From Rusavskia elegans (taxonomy: Eukaryota > Ascomycota > Lecanoromycetes > Teloschistales > Teloschistaceae), in assembly GCA_011316305.1 (NCBI GenBank), contig SAUG01000030.1, positions 62,001 through 126,000 on the forward strand: a stretch of 64,000 nt of DNA, given 5' to 3'. The stretch's first letter is position 1, and the number at the start of each line of letters is the position of its first letter. The notes under the pieces were generated by a model that worked only from the letters and a program-made list of their open reading frames with translations, was not told the DNA's origin and did not search any database. The position numbers and the translations under genes are program-made. This document shows, in pieces, positions 1 through 12,379 of this stretch.

Positions 1-214
1 GTGCAACAAGTACCATGTACTATGAAAATCGGTCCAACCGTCGAACCTCCTCACCGCCCACATTAAGTGACGCTTTCGACCAAGTGAATCGCCAGACTGA
101 ACGCCAGGGAAGATGCCTGCGATATGGGGAATCTTGAACTAAGGCACATGAGGATATGATACGATTGTAAGATGCTTTGGAAGGCCTGAATGTTCCTAAC
201 GTTGAACGCTGTAT

Positions 215-3200
215 TCAATCCACTGGCTGATTCTCCCGGTTGTACTTTCCAGATCCGTTCGCCATATAGGGGCTCGTGTACGGTACATAGGCTCTACCGT
301 CACCCTGTGGGGTCGGGTAACCGTTCGCCTGCGGTGTATATGGCGGCGGTCGCGATGACGCCTGTTGCTGTAGACTCTCTCGTTTCCTCTCCTCGGACAT
401 CTTTTGCTCGTGCCGAAGGTTACCGATGATGCCGACCAGGTACTTTTTGACCAATTCTTTGTTCTCGCGCGATTCCTCGCTTTGCTTCAGTGCTTCCAGC
501 ATCAGATAGCACTGATCGAGGTCATGTAGATGAGCACAAGCCTTCCGCTTCCCGAACCCGAAATGAGCCTGGCCACAAAGTCCACACCGCTCCACTCCAG
601 AGAACTTGAGCGGGCAAGAACCTCGCAGGTGAATGGTGCCGCATGCCAGACACTGGTTGACAATCGCTTGGTGTTCCTGGCTGGAGTTGCCGTCAAAGTT
701 AAAGCCGTTGCTTGGAAAGCTTTGAGACGTCGAATTGTACGCTTGAGGCTGCGGCTGGGGCACTTGAGCTCTTCGGAAAACTCCGTCTACGATCCGGCTC
801 TTCGATGGTCGTATTTGTCCCTCCGCCAGCTCCGTTGTGACATCTTGACCCTCCCCGCCTTCTGCGCCAGATGATTCTTCTTCCTCGCCGCTTTCCACAA
901 GGTGGGCGTCGAAGTCAGTATCAGACCCTTCGGCATCTCCGACTCGTCTTTTTCGAGGCGTGTCCACAAACGCTTGCTCGTTGTGGCCGGCATAATCGAC
1001 ATTCTATCCATGTGTCAGATCTACAATCTCTATTGGCACGTTTGTTCAACATACCTGACGTTGGCGCTTCCCGCGACCAAGTGTTTCGGCTCGTTCGGCA
1101 GCTTCCCTTGCAACCTCTGCCTCACGCTCTCGGAGGATACTGTCCCACATCGAGGTGTCCGGTATGGACGCAGAGTCGGAGTCCTCGTCATCGAGACCTT
1201 CTTCCAGTATGCCTTTGTCATTCGCCCAAACGCGAGCGAAACTGAACTGGGACTCAGCCGACTGATCCTTGGCAATATCCGTGTTCTCAATCTGACTTCT
1301 GTCAAGCAGTCTGTCCACCGAGACCGAGTCATATTTGATGTCATTGGCATCTCCTTCTTGGAACAGCGCTTGTGTGCCATGCCGCAGGATTGATTCTACG
1401 TCCAAGGATTCATCTTCATCGGCGTCCATTTGCTCGATCAGAGCATGGTCTAGTGCCATTTTCTTTTTGCCAATCTGCATGATCTTTTCCTCGGCGGTAG
1501 ACCGAGTGGTCAGCTGGAAGACTAAAACTTTTTTCTTCTGTCCGATCCTATGGGCGCGCGATAAAGCTTGGATGTCCTGATGGGGATTGAAATCGGGGTC
1601 GAGGATGATCACAGTGTCAGCTGTCGCTAGGTTGATCCCCACTCCACCAGCTCGAGTCGATAGTAGAAAGGCAAAAAGGCGGGAATCTGGCGCGTTGAAT
1701 TCATCGATCCGCTTCTGCTTCTCTAGAGAACCCATGGTCCCATCGAGGCGCTGATAGAACAACCCTAGCCCGTCAAGGAAGTCTTCGACCATGTCCAGCA
1801 TATCAAGGAATTGACTGAATATTAAGACCCGATGTCCACGTTCTTGTAGCTTCGGCAACATAATCTCGAGCAGCTGCAGCTTTGACGAAGCCTCCACGAG
1901 GTTCCGATGAGATACTACGACATTGGAGCTACGCTCTTCGATGTCTCGATTGTAAACGAAAGGATGGCAAAGACACTTCCTTAGTTGCATCAAAATATTG
2001 TTTAGACTCGCCCGCTCCGTTTTGGCTAAGGCTCTCTTGCTTCCTCCAAAGATGGCTTTGAGTAAATCAGGATTCCGGGCCAGAATCGACTTGTACAGCT
2101 TCTTTTGAAGGACAGTCAAGGTGACTGGCACAATGATCTGAGCCATAGGAGGTAGGAACGTAAGGACCTGCGCTTTGGTACGGCGTAAGAAGAAAGGTCG
2201 AAGCATTTCGTGCAGACGCGGAACATTCTCCTTGGTTAGCTCTGTGTATTGCTGCTCCAGCTCTGCGGCATCGATAGAGGTATCAAGGAATTGCAAGAGA
2301 TTGAACAACTCGCGCGGGTTGTTCTGGAGAGGAGTACCTGTGAGGAGGACCTTGAACGGCGCTTTCAGAGCGCTGAGTGAGCTGTATAGGATATTCTTGT
2401 CATTCTTTAACCGCTGACCCTCGTCCACGATAAGCGCTTGCCAATTGACTCTGCGGAAGACCTTGCGAAACCCATCATCCTGGGCAGCGTCGTACGATGT
2501 GACAACAATGTGGCATCTCAGATCCTTGTCCTTTCCAAGAAACAACTCGTACTTCTCCGATAACGAGCGAGCTTCGCTGGAACCAAAGTACGTAACTACT
2601 CGAAGCGATGGAGCCCAATGTTTGATCTCGCGTCTCCAGTTGGCGCATGTCGAATTTGGGACAACGATCAAGAAAGGCCAGCAGCTGTGGGCTTCTTTAA
2701 GGGCTAATAGGAATCCAATGACTTGGATGGTTTTGCCGAGTCCCATCTCGTCGGCCAGAATTGCGTTCTGCTGTCGATGCCACTGGTAGTAAAGCCAATT
2801 CAAACCTTCCAGCTGATACGGCATCAATTGCCCACCTACCAAAAGTTTTGATTGCTCTTTGAGCATAGCTTTGTCTTCGAAATTTTGAGTCCTTTCCTTA
2901 GCAAGGCGATTGTTTAGAGAAGTGATAGCCGGTAAATGGATGTACCGCCCACGGACCCATTCCTCATAGGCTGATCGAAAGTCGGCCCAACGTTCAGTAT
3001 CCTGCTGATCCGGAGGTTCATCCCACACAACGTCTTCATATCCAAGGCCTTTGAATTTTACATAGGCTTGCTTGACTTCTTTCACACGTTTCAAGTCAAC
3101 CTGTTCAACCTGTACCTTAACGAGGTTGGTGTACCTCACGTCGAGGACGATATCAACACGAAGCCATTCCTCAGGGACAGCGTCCTCAAAGGTAAACTTT

Positions 3201-5088
3201 GGAAGGTTTCTGCCGTTCTCTCGATTTGCAAAAGCGGAACGCATAGCGTGCTTAGTAACGCCCCAGATCCAGGGACCAGGCATCCAGCTACTCTTCGAGT
3301 ACGAGCACTTGTCCCAGCGGACAAGGTACTCTTTGTCATCTTCGTTGACTGACTGGGTTGGCGTTCCAGGAATGTATTTCTCCTGATGTATGGGCCTCCA
3401 CGTTATCAATGACTCGACCTTCGTAGGTGGTGAGTTACATTGCCGGCAAGCCCAATTTCCGTATGTACAATATTCTGAAAACCTTTTGCTAGCCAGCCCC
3501 TCGTCGTCTAGGTCTTCTGCTATTGCATCGTCGTCGGACGGCGGTAAATGGGGGAAATGAAAGGCCCGGAAACAAGCAGTGCAACGGAATAGAACGTGAT
3601 TGACGTTGTCGATGCTGGTACTTGCGACTTGTGTAATGGGATCCTCTCCTCCATTATCTTCTCGGTCTTTCTGTTCTTGACGTGTAGACTTTCGGTCGCG
3701 GAAGGGTGTCGATGCTTCTCCTGGAGTCCGACAAATAGAACACAGTCCTTGGTCGGGCGCACAAACGTCTTTCTGTCTAGCTGCTCCGATACAACGGCGG
3801 CACTGTAGGACGAAATTCTGTTCTCCAACTTTGGTTGCTAGATGTTCACGGCTGTTCCGCGGGCCAAGGCACTTCTGATGATAGGACATAGTACATCCCT
3901 GGCAGAAGACAAGCTTGCCTCTCTGGTCGTCATCGCCCAACATGTTACACGTGTCGCAGATTGTCTGATGGCGAAGCCTAAATTCGTTATCTGAGGCAAG
4001 TGTTGGAAAGGTCTCTTTTGCACCAATCGCTTTTGCAGCCCCTTGTGCAGTCACGATTTCAGGAATGTCATCCTCCCCTATCTCATGCATGGACCTTAAG
4101 TCTCTTCCGCTTCTGTCAGACCTACGGGACGGACCCCGAAGCGTCAAACGAGTGCGGTGGGGCATTATATTGCCACGCTTGCGTTTGCCTAAGCTCGGAA
4201 CATCACTCTCTAAATCTTCTTCTGATTCATCCAGTCCTGCGCCGTCGTTGTAATTATGACGTTTCGCAGCGCTACGTGAAGATTGGCGCCGCGGTCGCTG
4301 ATTTGAGCTACTTGAATCTGACCGGTTAGCGAAAGACTTCCGCTTCAGCCTTGATGATCCAGGCCTCTGCGTTCTGGATCCAGATCGCAAAGCCCCTTTT
4401 CCCAAAGTGAGCTCATCTTCAGAGCTCAAGTCGATATTCGTGAAATCGGTAAATCCTGGAGCTTTCGCTCGAGTGTTCCGCACTGGCCTGGTAGCAACCA
4501 TCTCACTTGAACTAGATGAACTTGTCGTAGCGCTCTGGGCATCCGAATGTTGACCGTTGAAAGCTTTCAAAGCCACGGGCCCATTTGCCAACTCAAGCAG
4601 CTGATTTAAGGATACCTAGCGATTGACTTGTCAGTGTCAAATAATACCAAAGCAGATACGTTGGTGTACCTGCACGGGTTGACATCCATGCGACATGTAA
4701 GTTTCAGGATCTACTCACCTCTGACTCCTGATTGTTCGAGAGTCTGACCAGATACTGGAGCTCTCCTAAATCCTCATATTCTTCAAGCACATATTTCACC
4801 TCATGCTCACTTCGGTACACCCGATACTCCCAACGACGCTCAACGGACGGCACTGGGATTGTCAATGTGCTGTTGGCTTTTCGAGTAGAAGGAGGTAGCC
4901 GGGGCGAGGTATCCAGGGTTTGTACTAAGATATGACTGAGTACTCTTCTTCGATTGGTGAAAAGCGACAAATGAGGTCGACATACCCGTCAGAACGTCGG
5001 CATAGTTGCTTCCTTCCTCATATTGGGCGTTGGATGCATTGCTGCTTTGACTCCTGGAGCCTCTCTCGCCACCATCGCTGTCGGACAT
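215..5088 (-). CDS. mit1: Mit1/CHD3-like SNF2 chromatin remodeller with PHD finger
   Basis: Four exons read 5088-4986, 4924-4719, 4615-1055 and 1003-215, giving about 1552 aa; phases agree at all three GT..AG introns (61, 103 and 51 bp). In order: a short acidic start, a basic/serine-rich region, a PHD finger near residue 323 (CDTC...CQGC...H...CRRC), a second Cys-rich patch, two chromodomain-like stretches, an SNF2 ATPase (DEMGLGKT near 727, LTGTPLQNN) and a helicase C-lobe (STRAGGVGINL near 1094). The last exon adds a Cys-rich tail near 1410-1445 (CLACG...CGLCGQAHFG). This order matches Mit1, the ATPase of the fission yeast SHREC heterochromatin complex, and fungal Chd3 proteins. Its expected role is nucleosome remodelling for transcriptional silencing. 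Motif II reads DEGQ rather than DEAH. The start ATG at 5088 opens the first coding exon and lies 372 bp from the divergent MRM1 gene. Confidence 0.88.
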
Positions 5089-5460
5089 AATTTCTCTGAG
5101 ATCAGTATAAGCCAGAATCCAAGAGGGTTCGAGGCTCAAATGTCCAACAACCCCTTTGATCAATGTAGCCTTTCGTTATCCAGCAAGCTGCATCTAGGGC
5201 TACTGCATCGTTGTCTCATTGGGAAGGTCTGTGAGGATGAATTCAGCGGCGCACTGAGATACCGATGCGCGTCTCCGCGATTAACGATTGTGAATTAACG
5301 CGGATCCCTGTCGCAACGGAACCAATTGCGTTAGCCAATGGCCCAGATATTTCCCAGTGTTCAGACGACTCGACGCTAGCCAGACCGGCAAATATTTTGA
5401 GCGACAAAGATTTGAAGAACGAAATTGTGACTGAGCCTTTCCAACATTCTTTTGGATGTG
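5089..5460. promoter_or_regulatory. Divergent intergenic region, mit1/MRM1
   Basis: A 372-bp gap between two opposed start codons must hold both promoters. I see no clear TATA box, repeat or conserved ORF in it. Confidence 0.5.
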
Positions 5461-7487
5461 ATGCTAAAAAATGCGCTGCCCGCCAAGAACACCTTCACTG
5501 CTTTATCAAACAACAATCGTCTAGCCCTCCCATGCTTTCATAAAAGTTTTCTGTCCACAAATTCAGCCATCAGAAAGGGCGTAAGAAAAGCGACACATAG
5601 TCGATCAAGACTTGATCCTCCGGCGCGCGTGGGGGGAATTACTTGGAAGAGAACCAATGTCAAGAATGATCGTATCTCAGGCTTTCGGGACCGGGGCTCC
5701 AAGCTACCATCCCGACATTTTCCGGACGACGATGCGCCGGTGGCGAGGAGCGCATGGAACGTACCCTTGAAACGACAAAAGAGTCTTGCAGAATCTCACG
5801 ATGTGCACAGAAGTACAGAAGGGATGCAGCGAGATGCTACGAGAAGCATGGAGTCTGCAGGGAATAAGGGTAGAAGAACTGAAACGAAGATAACACGAGC
5901 TGAACGTCGGGCAGCCCTTTTTGGTCACAAGGATAATCCGCCAGAGGGATACAAGGGACTTCCGTCCAAAGCCCCCGCACCACCAAGATCGTCCCAGAAC
6001 CATCAGGGAGAGGGTTCGGGTTTTCCCAGTTCTGGGGGTCGTGCTAAGACAGAATCGAAGACTTTCGATGAGCAGAGAAAATATCGAGAGGATCGCGATT
6101 ATCTGCCCACCGAACGTCTGCGTACGCGGGAGAGGATCGAGTCCGGAACCAGTGGTCCATCTACAAACCCCAGAGACAACCAAAACGGGGCCGGTACCCA
6201 AGTTCGAAGGGACGGTCTGGACGGCTGGAAAAATCAATCGAGTGACTCGATCGAGGACAGACCTAGAAGGAAGACTAATGCACCTCTCGCAATACCATAT
6301 ACGACTCCCGCGTCGGAATTCTTATACGGGCATTCTGTCGTTACAATGGCTCTGAAGTCTTCCCGCAGGTCCTTCTACAAGCTATATCTGTACGACGGAG
6401 ACGCGACTGAAATTCGAGGTCAAGATAAGCAAGTACGGAAACTGGCGCTGGCCGCTAATATTGAGGTCATTCGGGTGGGGAACGACTGGATAAAGTTGAT
6501 GGACAAAATGAGTGGAGGCAGACCGCACAATGTATGTTCCACCCTTCATTGTCGCCACGCAAGGCTGAAACTCAACTGATCATGACCCCAGGGGTACATT
6601 CTCGAAGCATCGCCTCTACCAAAGCTGCCTGTGACCGGCTTGAAACGTGTCCCAAGGCCACCAGGAACCCCACAACCAACGTTCGATGTGATTGTAGACC
6701 ATCAGAGTCGAGAGGAAGAAGCCGTCAATGGCACTAGCACGGCTGTGCCCTACGGTACAGGCCATCAGCGATATCCCTTTCTCTTACTTCTTGACGGAAT
6801 CGTAAGTCGCATGCCGTGCAGCAGCAGCCAGCCCCCACGGCTTTCAATCAAGCGTTAACCTCTCCACAGAAAGATGCTGGCAACATAGGGGCAATAATCC
6901 GTTCCTCGCACTTCCTCGGCGCCGATGGGATCCTCATATGTACTCGCAACTCTGCTGCTCTAACTCCCGTTGCGCTAAAAGCCGCTGCGGGGGCTGCAGA
7001 AATGCTCCCGCTTTTCTCTGTCAGTCAGCCTGCCAGCTTCATTGATGAGTGTCAGGAAAATGGATGGAAATTCTATGCGGCTGTTTCTCCCAGGTCGTCC
7101 GACAGCGGAAGAGTGACCGGTCGACCGTTTTATTCTTCCACAACCTTGGGAAACCCCACTCAGAAACATCCTTGTATTCTCGTACTGGGGAGCGAGGGAG
7201 ACGGGTTGCGGTGGAATATCCAGAAGAAAGCTGATTTCATGTTGGGTATTGAAGCGCAAAGAACCGGCTCAGGAGAGCTGGACTCCCTGAACGTTAGTGT
7301 AGCAAGCGCTCTATTGTGCGACGCTTTTCTGAAGGAGTCGTTCTTGACTGGAAATTCCAGGATGAAAGTTCAAGAGGAGCAGCCAGATACATTGGAAGAG
7401 AACCAGCTCAGGCAGGACGTGGATCTTACAAAGGCTGGTCGGGGCGAAGGAGATGACTTGGTAGCCGACGACCGACGTCTGTTCTAA
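5461..7487 (+). CDS. MRM1: Mitochondrial rRNA 2'-O-ribose methyltransferase (SpoU/TrmH family)
   Basis: Exons 5461-6531, 6592-6801 and 6870-7487 give 632 aa with phase-0 joins at both introns (60 and 68 bp). The N terminus is rich in Arg, Ser and Ala without acids, as expected for mitochondrial import. The middle is a long polar, probably disordered region carrying basic stretches. The SpoU substrate-binding domain starts near residue 305 (ILYGHSVV) and the SPOUT methyltransferase fold is at the C terminus: motif 1 DAGNIGAIIRSS near 430, motif 2 LVLGSEGDGLRW near 533 and motif 3 SLNVSVASALL near 565. Yeast Mrm1 methylates a guanosine of the 21S rRNA peptidyl-transferase centre using S-adenosylmethionine. 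The long N-terminal linker makes this protein larger than yeast Mrm1. Start chosen at the first ATG of the open frame, giving the targeting sequence. Confidence 0.88.
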
Positions 7488-8843
7488 CATTACCTTAAGG
7501 CGGTAACAATCACTGCTCAGCAGATAATGAACCTGGAGCTTGGGAGAAGGATTTCTACCCGAATGTCGTTGCTATTGTCAAGATGATGGACGCAGGCTCC
7601 GCAGCGGTCTCGTTCCCATGCTTCTTGATGCTAATTTTCATCCTGATCTCAGATCAGCTCACACCCAACGATGACGCCAGACGTCACCGGACGACATGTC
7701 ACTCTCTCTCAAAGGACACATTCCTCTGATAATTAAAATCTCTTGCACCGACTCTGTAGGTTCAGAAGACTACAGTGACATCAAAGATCAAAACTTGGAA
7801 ACCCTATTGATTTCCTACTCCCAATTAGGCCGAATAATCAGACAAGTGGACAGGCTTCACTCTCTTACATTTCTCGACATCCCGAAACGGCATCGAACAC
7901 TTTCGTCCTTGCAAATGAGTCGTTGTCTCAAGTGGGGCGCCTTGAGACTGAGACCGCATCGAGACTGTTTGTGTCCCATGTACGCAGCAAGCCCAATCAA
8001 AGCAATGGGGTCGGCCGGAAACCTTACATACAGGTCACTTGGACCTATTGACCGTATTGTTCAAGGTCACGGCAAGCGATCTTCATGTCAATGAACATGA
8101 ATTATGTGAGTCAGATCACAACCTACTTACTTGAGAGATGCTTGCCATAAAACGCTTCCATGCAGAGAGTCCGATCACGACCCACACGGCTGCCAGCAGC
8201 CGTCGGGCAGTCGCTAAGTCGTGACCAAGACCGTATTGCATCTGCTTGTTGATCTCTGCTTTTTATTGTTGAGTGACCAAACAACAATGTTTGGTGTTTT
8301 TCGCCTTTGGCCGTTTATCTCGTATATAGCTGGCTGCAATTCCTCGCGAAGGTTCATCATACCGTGAATGGATTGAGACTACAGGACAACGCACAAGTGA
8401 AGGCGTTCACTGTGTTCATTCAGTGTGGAAGGACCTCGGCGTAACCATTGTTGAACATTCTTCCCCAGGCTTTCTTCCTGCATCTTTCAAACTTCTCTCT
8501 CTTGCAAGACGCTGTCATCTTCAATTTGTCAGGACTTTGGACCAATCTGAGCTTTGGCGAGTCTATGCTTGTTCGCAGTCCGAAACTGACCAAGGTAGGA
8601 GCAATCGTCTCCGCTGATTTGTTCCTGGAGAATCGCTTGGTCTTCTGCCTTTACCCCGTCGAGGTGATCGGTGGAGTATTGCTTGTTCACCACCATGCAC
8701 ATTACATTATCCTCCTCACTTCACATGGCTCGAACGTAACTAACGTCGCCCACAGATATACTCCTAGCACGACGATTCCGGGTTGCTTTATAGCAAAGGC
8801 CCTCTCGAACATCTCCCCCGTTTTTGCTTGAACGCGACTCAGC
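7488..8843. other. Intergenic, no supported gene
   Basis: This 1.36-kb gap lies between MRM1 and the CCCH-finger gene. Open frames of up to 132 codons (7696-8094) and 127 codons (8448-8831) occur, but they have no recognisable domain and no splice-consistent extension. A CT-rich stretch around 8460-8500 fits a fungal promoter or 5' leader for the downstream gene. Confidence 0.4.
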
Positions 8844-10840
8844 ATGGGGAGCTATCCGAGGCCCCATTGGTTTCTCGTCCGGCCTGACAACACTATCACA
8901 CCCTTGATCGCCGTCGATGAACTCCCTGCAAACATTCACATCGTTGGGGTTCCAGCCGCTATGTCACTCGTCGATACCAAGTCTATGGAAAGCGTCGGGG
9001 TCAGAGAGCGAAGCGTTGGCACATATGACGTACATGGTGTCCCTGCTGCCATCCCAGCGAACAACCGCGGCGATTTCGAGGAACGTGCGAGAACCTCCAG
9101 CGAAAGTGGGAGTGATCTGCCCTTGCAGAAGTCTGTTAGTGCGTCAGAGTCCAGCGTTGAGGGAAGGTCGGTGAATGGAGCGAAGGAAACACCACTCAAG
9201 CCTCTACCGAGCAAGCCATCGCGGCCCTCAGATGTCAAGGCTGCCCACGAGCAGGCGCAGAAGACCTCGGAGACGAACTTGAGTCACCTTCAAGACGAAG
9301 AAGCTGCGAACGTGGAAAAGTGGCGCCAAGACGTCGAGACGCCTGATGAGACCCAGGTAAACCTCCCTCAAGAAGTCAGGAGGATTCGAGGAAGTTCTAA
9401 CGGTAAAAGGCCAGGATCGACGCCGTAATTGCTGCAAATGAATTGGCCCCAGAAGACCCCAAAGCAGCTTCAAACGATGAAAACCCGCGGACTGATCGTG
9501 CAAAAGCTGGGCTTATTCCAGGTAAAAAGGTCTACTGCAGCCATTGGATTAGGAGCGGCGATTGCGATTTTGTGCAGCAGGGTTGCCTTTACAAGCACGA
9601 AATGCCGGATGACGATACACTGCGAGCTATTGGAATCAGGGCTTTGCCTTCTTGGTACATTGCTGCACACCCGGAGAAGGCCCGAAAGCGAGGATGGGGC
9701 AGCGGTAACAGAGCCAGCGGACCAATCTCTCGTTCGAGTACATGGAAACCTTCAACGGCTCCATTCCCAGCCCCATCGTCTGGGTCATTTCGAATGCCAT
9801 TGCAAGCTCACCTTCCATCATTCCAGCCACCCGGTCGTTTCGGTCATTCCGCAAAAATTGGGCCGTCTTTCTTGCGCTCTCAAGCTTCATATCCTCACAC
9901 CGTCACCCACGCTCCGATTACTTCTAGGGTGGATCAACAATTTGGGTTTCCACGCGTTCAAGAGCTGTCAGATCATCAATATCAGCAATGGCAAGACGGC
10001 GCCCTGGATCGTCCAGGTGGGTTACAAATCGTGCAAAAGCCCCCTCGGTCTCCCGGCTACAAGACGTTCCCGTTCCCAGTTCCGGGGCCCATGCCCACTC
10101 CCGTTCCCAGAACATCCCACACAGAACCAAAACCGCTTTGGCCACCTCGTCAATCCAAATTTACAAAGGTATCGGAAGAAGGAAACATGGAGCTATCTCA
10201 GAAACAAGAGGGGGTAGGAACTTCTGGACCAGAGCCGGCTATCAAGGTAGAAGACGAAGCAGCGAAGCATTCCATCTCTGGCCTATCAACACACAATGAC
10301 CAATCGCAACGGTCCATCGTCCAGGTAGCCACTGGCTCGGCTGCACTTTCACGCGACGTCCACCATGTGGTCATACCAAAAGCATCAACATCCCATCCAA
10401 CTGCCAAGAATAATGGCTTTGCTGCTCTAAAACCATCGACTGTTCCCGAACCAGTACTCCCAAAATTATCCACAAGGGAACGTCAATCCAACGGTCCATC
10501 AAATCCCTTCGATCAACCGCCGACGGAACCCCAACAAGCCCCTCGACAAATGTTTTCACGTACTGCCAGAGAAGCACAAGTGTCAGGATCAAGAACTCTG
10601 GAGCGGAACACCAAAACGCGCTCAGTGACTACGAAAGAGCCCGAGGAACTCCTGCGAAACGAGGCCGTCACGTTCAAGGAGCACTGCCAGATCCGCGCCG
10701 ATAAAATATTTTGCCGCAAAGATGTTACCGAGGACAACAAAAAGAAGCTATCTTGCAGCCCTGAGGGAAAACCGAAGGCAAAGCGAGCTGTGAAAAAGCG
10801 CGCACCGTCGACAGAGCGTTTATTGGATTTCGAGAATTGA
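8844..10840 (+). CDS. CCCH-type zinc-finger protein, low complexity
   Basis: Two exons, 8844-9356 and 9410-10840, join in phase 0 across a 53-bp intron with a TTCTAAC branch site, giving 647 aa. The N terminus (WFLVRPDNTITPLIAVDELP) resembles a block I recall from other Pezizomycotina CCCH proteins. A single zinc finger of form C-x8-C-x6-C-x3-H sits near residues 210-232, followed by a short helical stretch with LPSWYIAAHPE. The rest, to the end, is Pro/Ser/Gln/Lys-rich and probably disordered, with a very basic tail. CCCH fingers usually bind RNA, so a role in mRNA handling is an inference. No enzyme domain is visible. The upstream in-frame stop just before 8844 supports this start. Confidence 0.8.
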
Positions 10841-11420
10841 ACGGCAACAGCTAATGGATAGTTAAGCGGTGACGAGTGGAAACCTCATACAACTCGGGTC
10901 CAAGGGTTCATTCCACCTCTTGGATGTTCGCTCCAGCTTTATCCTCGGAACGAAGTCTAGAAGTCGGTCTTCCCCTTCACTACAATAGTTGGCATTCTTC
11001 GTGGCATATGGAACGATAATTGCAAGTGCGGCAATCCAGGATACCGCTAAGGCTGGACTGGTAGGCAGTGTTCACTTTCTTAATCAATCCATCTGGAGTT
11101 TTTGCGAAATATCTTGTCGATGACCGAATGGGACCGGTCAGGAACTTTGTTCACGGAGGGCTATCCATTTGGGAACGATCCGAAGCAGGAAATTGCAGAT
11201 AGAGGCGGTCAAGTAATAGCAATACCGTGGAATCTGATATCAGCCCTTTGCTTTCAAACATGTGCTTCGGCACCCCGCAAGCCATACGAGAACAATCCGT
11301 CCCATGACGATAGACTCAAACCAAGCTCAAACCTTTACATCTGTCTTCTGATGTTCCCATCCTTCGGATCCAAAGGACGATACTAACAAGTCAATCCAGA
11401 AATCAACCAAGCACGTGATA
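10841..11420. other. Convergent intergenic, no supported gene
   Basis: A 580-bp gap between the 3' ends of the CCCH gene and ALG13. It must hold both terminators. The 94-codon frame at 11102-11386 shows no recognisable domain. Confidence 0.4.
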
Positions 11421-12136
11421 TTAATCGTAGAAGCCCATCTCATCATCCATCACGCCAGCTAGGCCTCGGCCAGAAGGATCAGCACCAACATTCTGCGGAG
11501 GCCAGGTCTGCCGCGTTTTGCGTAGGATGTCAGACTCGGCGAGCGCTGCTGAGAGATTGCTACCTAAGCATTAGCATGTAAAACAACCAGAAGAAGTTAC
11601 CGACGGAAGAGGCAGACGGACTCAAGATGCCCATGAACGAGGTAACCCTGCCTCGCCAGCTCCTCGGCCAAGTCCACCTGATGATTGTGCAAAAGTGAAG
11701 TATTTGGAACCGCGATGAGTGGGACATCAATGCGCATAGCGGCAAGGATCGAGCCAGAACCTGGGGAACCCTCTGTCAACCCAACTTCTTATATCCAATG
11801 CCAACGGCCCGGAAGAGTCCTATTACCAGCATGGCTTATCACGACACCCTCTGCTCGGTCCTTGGCCGCTTTGACCGACGACATCTCTTGGCCCAATCCC
11901 AGGTTGTTGAAGTCGAAGCCTGAGATGTCGATTCCATGATTGTCCGCTTCTCCCGAAGCAACTTCGACCTCGAAAGCCTTTAGAATGCTATGCCCGTTCT
12001 TACCGTACTGTAGCAATAACTTGGTATAGCCTGACGCTTGCAATGTCTGAAGAAATTGCGAGTTTAGAACAGCCTGGAGTAATTGATTGAAAGCGGCCGT
12101 GGCACCAATCGTGACGAAACAAACCCTCTGCGTCAT
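11421..12136 (-). CDS. ALG13: UDP-GlcNAc transferase catalytic subunit Alg13
   Basis: Exons 12136-11827, 11760-11601 and 11559-11421 give 202 aa, the usual length for Alg13. Exon 1 starts with the GT-B-like strand and turn ([16 protein letters not shown]). The UDP-GlcNAc-binding block spans the first splice junction and reads [12 protein letters not shown], then PLIAVPN and [12 protein letters not shown]. With membrane-bound Alg14 this subunit adds the second GlcNAc to dolichol-PP-GlcNAc on the cytosolic face of the ER, an essential step of N-glycosylation. The last exon encodes DDEMGFYD at the C terminus, which I recall as typical of fungal Alg13 proteins. The second intron is only 41 bp and has two AG acceptors close together; only the distal one (11561-11560) avoids an immediate stop. 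Divergent from mS35. Confidence 0.88.
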
Positions 12137-12379
12137 TCCGAAGGTCTACACATGAGTCCTTCGATCTCGAGACTTGGAAGTCCCGATCACTCTACTATAA
12201 TACCGATAGAGTTATCCGTACCCAGTCATCCGATCTGGGCTCGACCACAGAAACCGGTTGGATTATGTAAGCAGAGTTGCGCTTAGATACGTCTGAGGTT
12301 CCAGAAGCCCACCGTACCGCTGTACTCGCGGCATCATCCGTTGCATCTTTGGACGTCAAGCCTTTAACACTGTATAGGA

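Noticed and set aside
5120..5140. GGTTCGAGGCT-like tRNA B-box
   Set aside because: Upstream sequence does not fold as a tRNA cloverleaf and no A-box is at the right distance.
7696..8094. 132-codon plus-strand ORF in the gap after MRM1
   Set aside because: No domain, biased composition and no neighbouring exon in phase.
9429..10217. 262-codon plus-strand ORF
   Set aside because: An alternative frame over the CCCH-finger gene's second exon; it lacks any domain.
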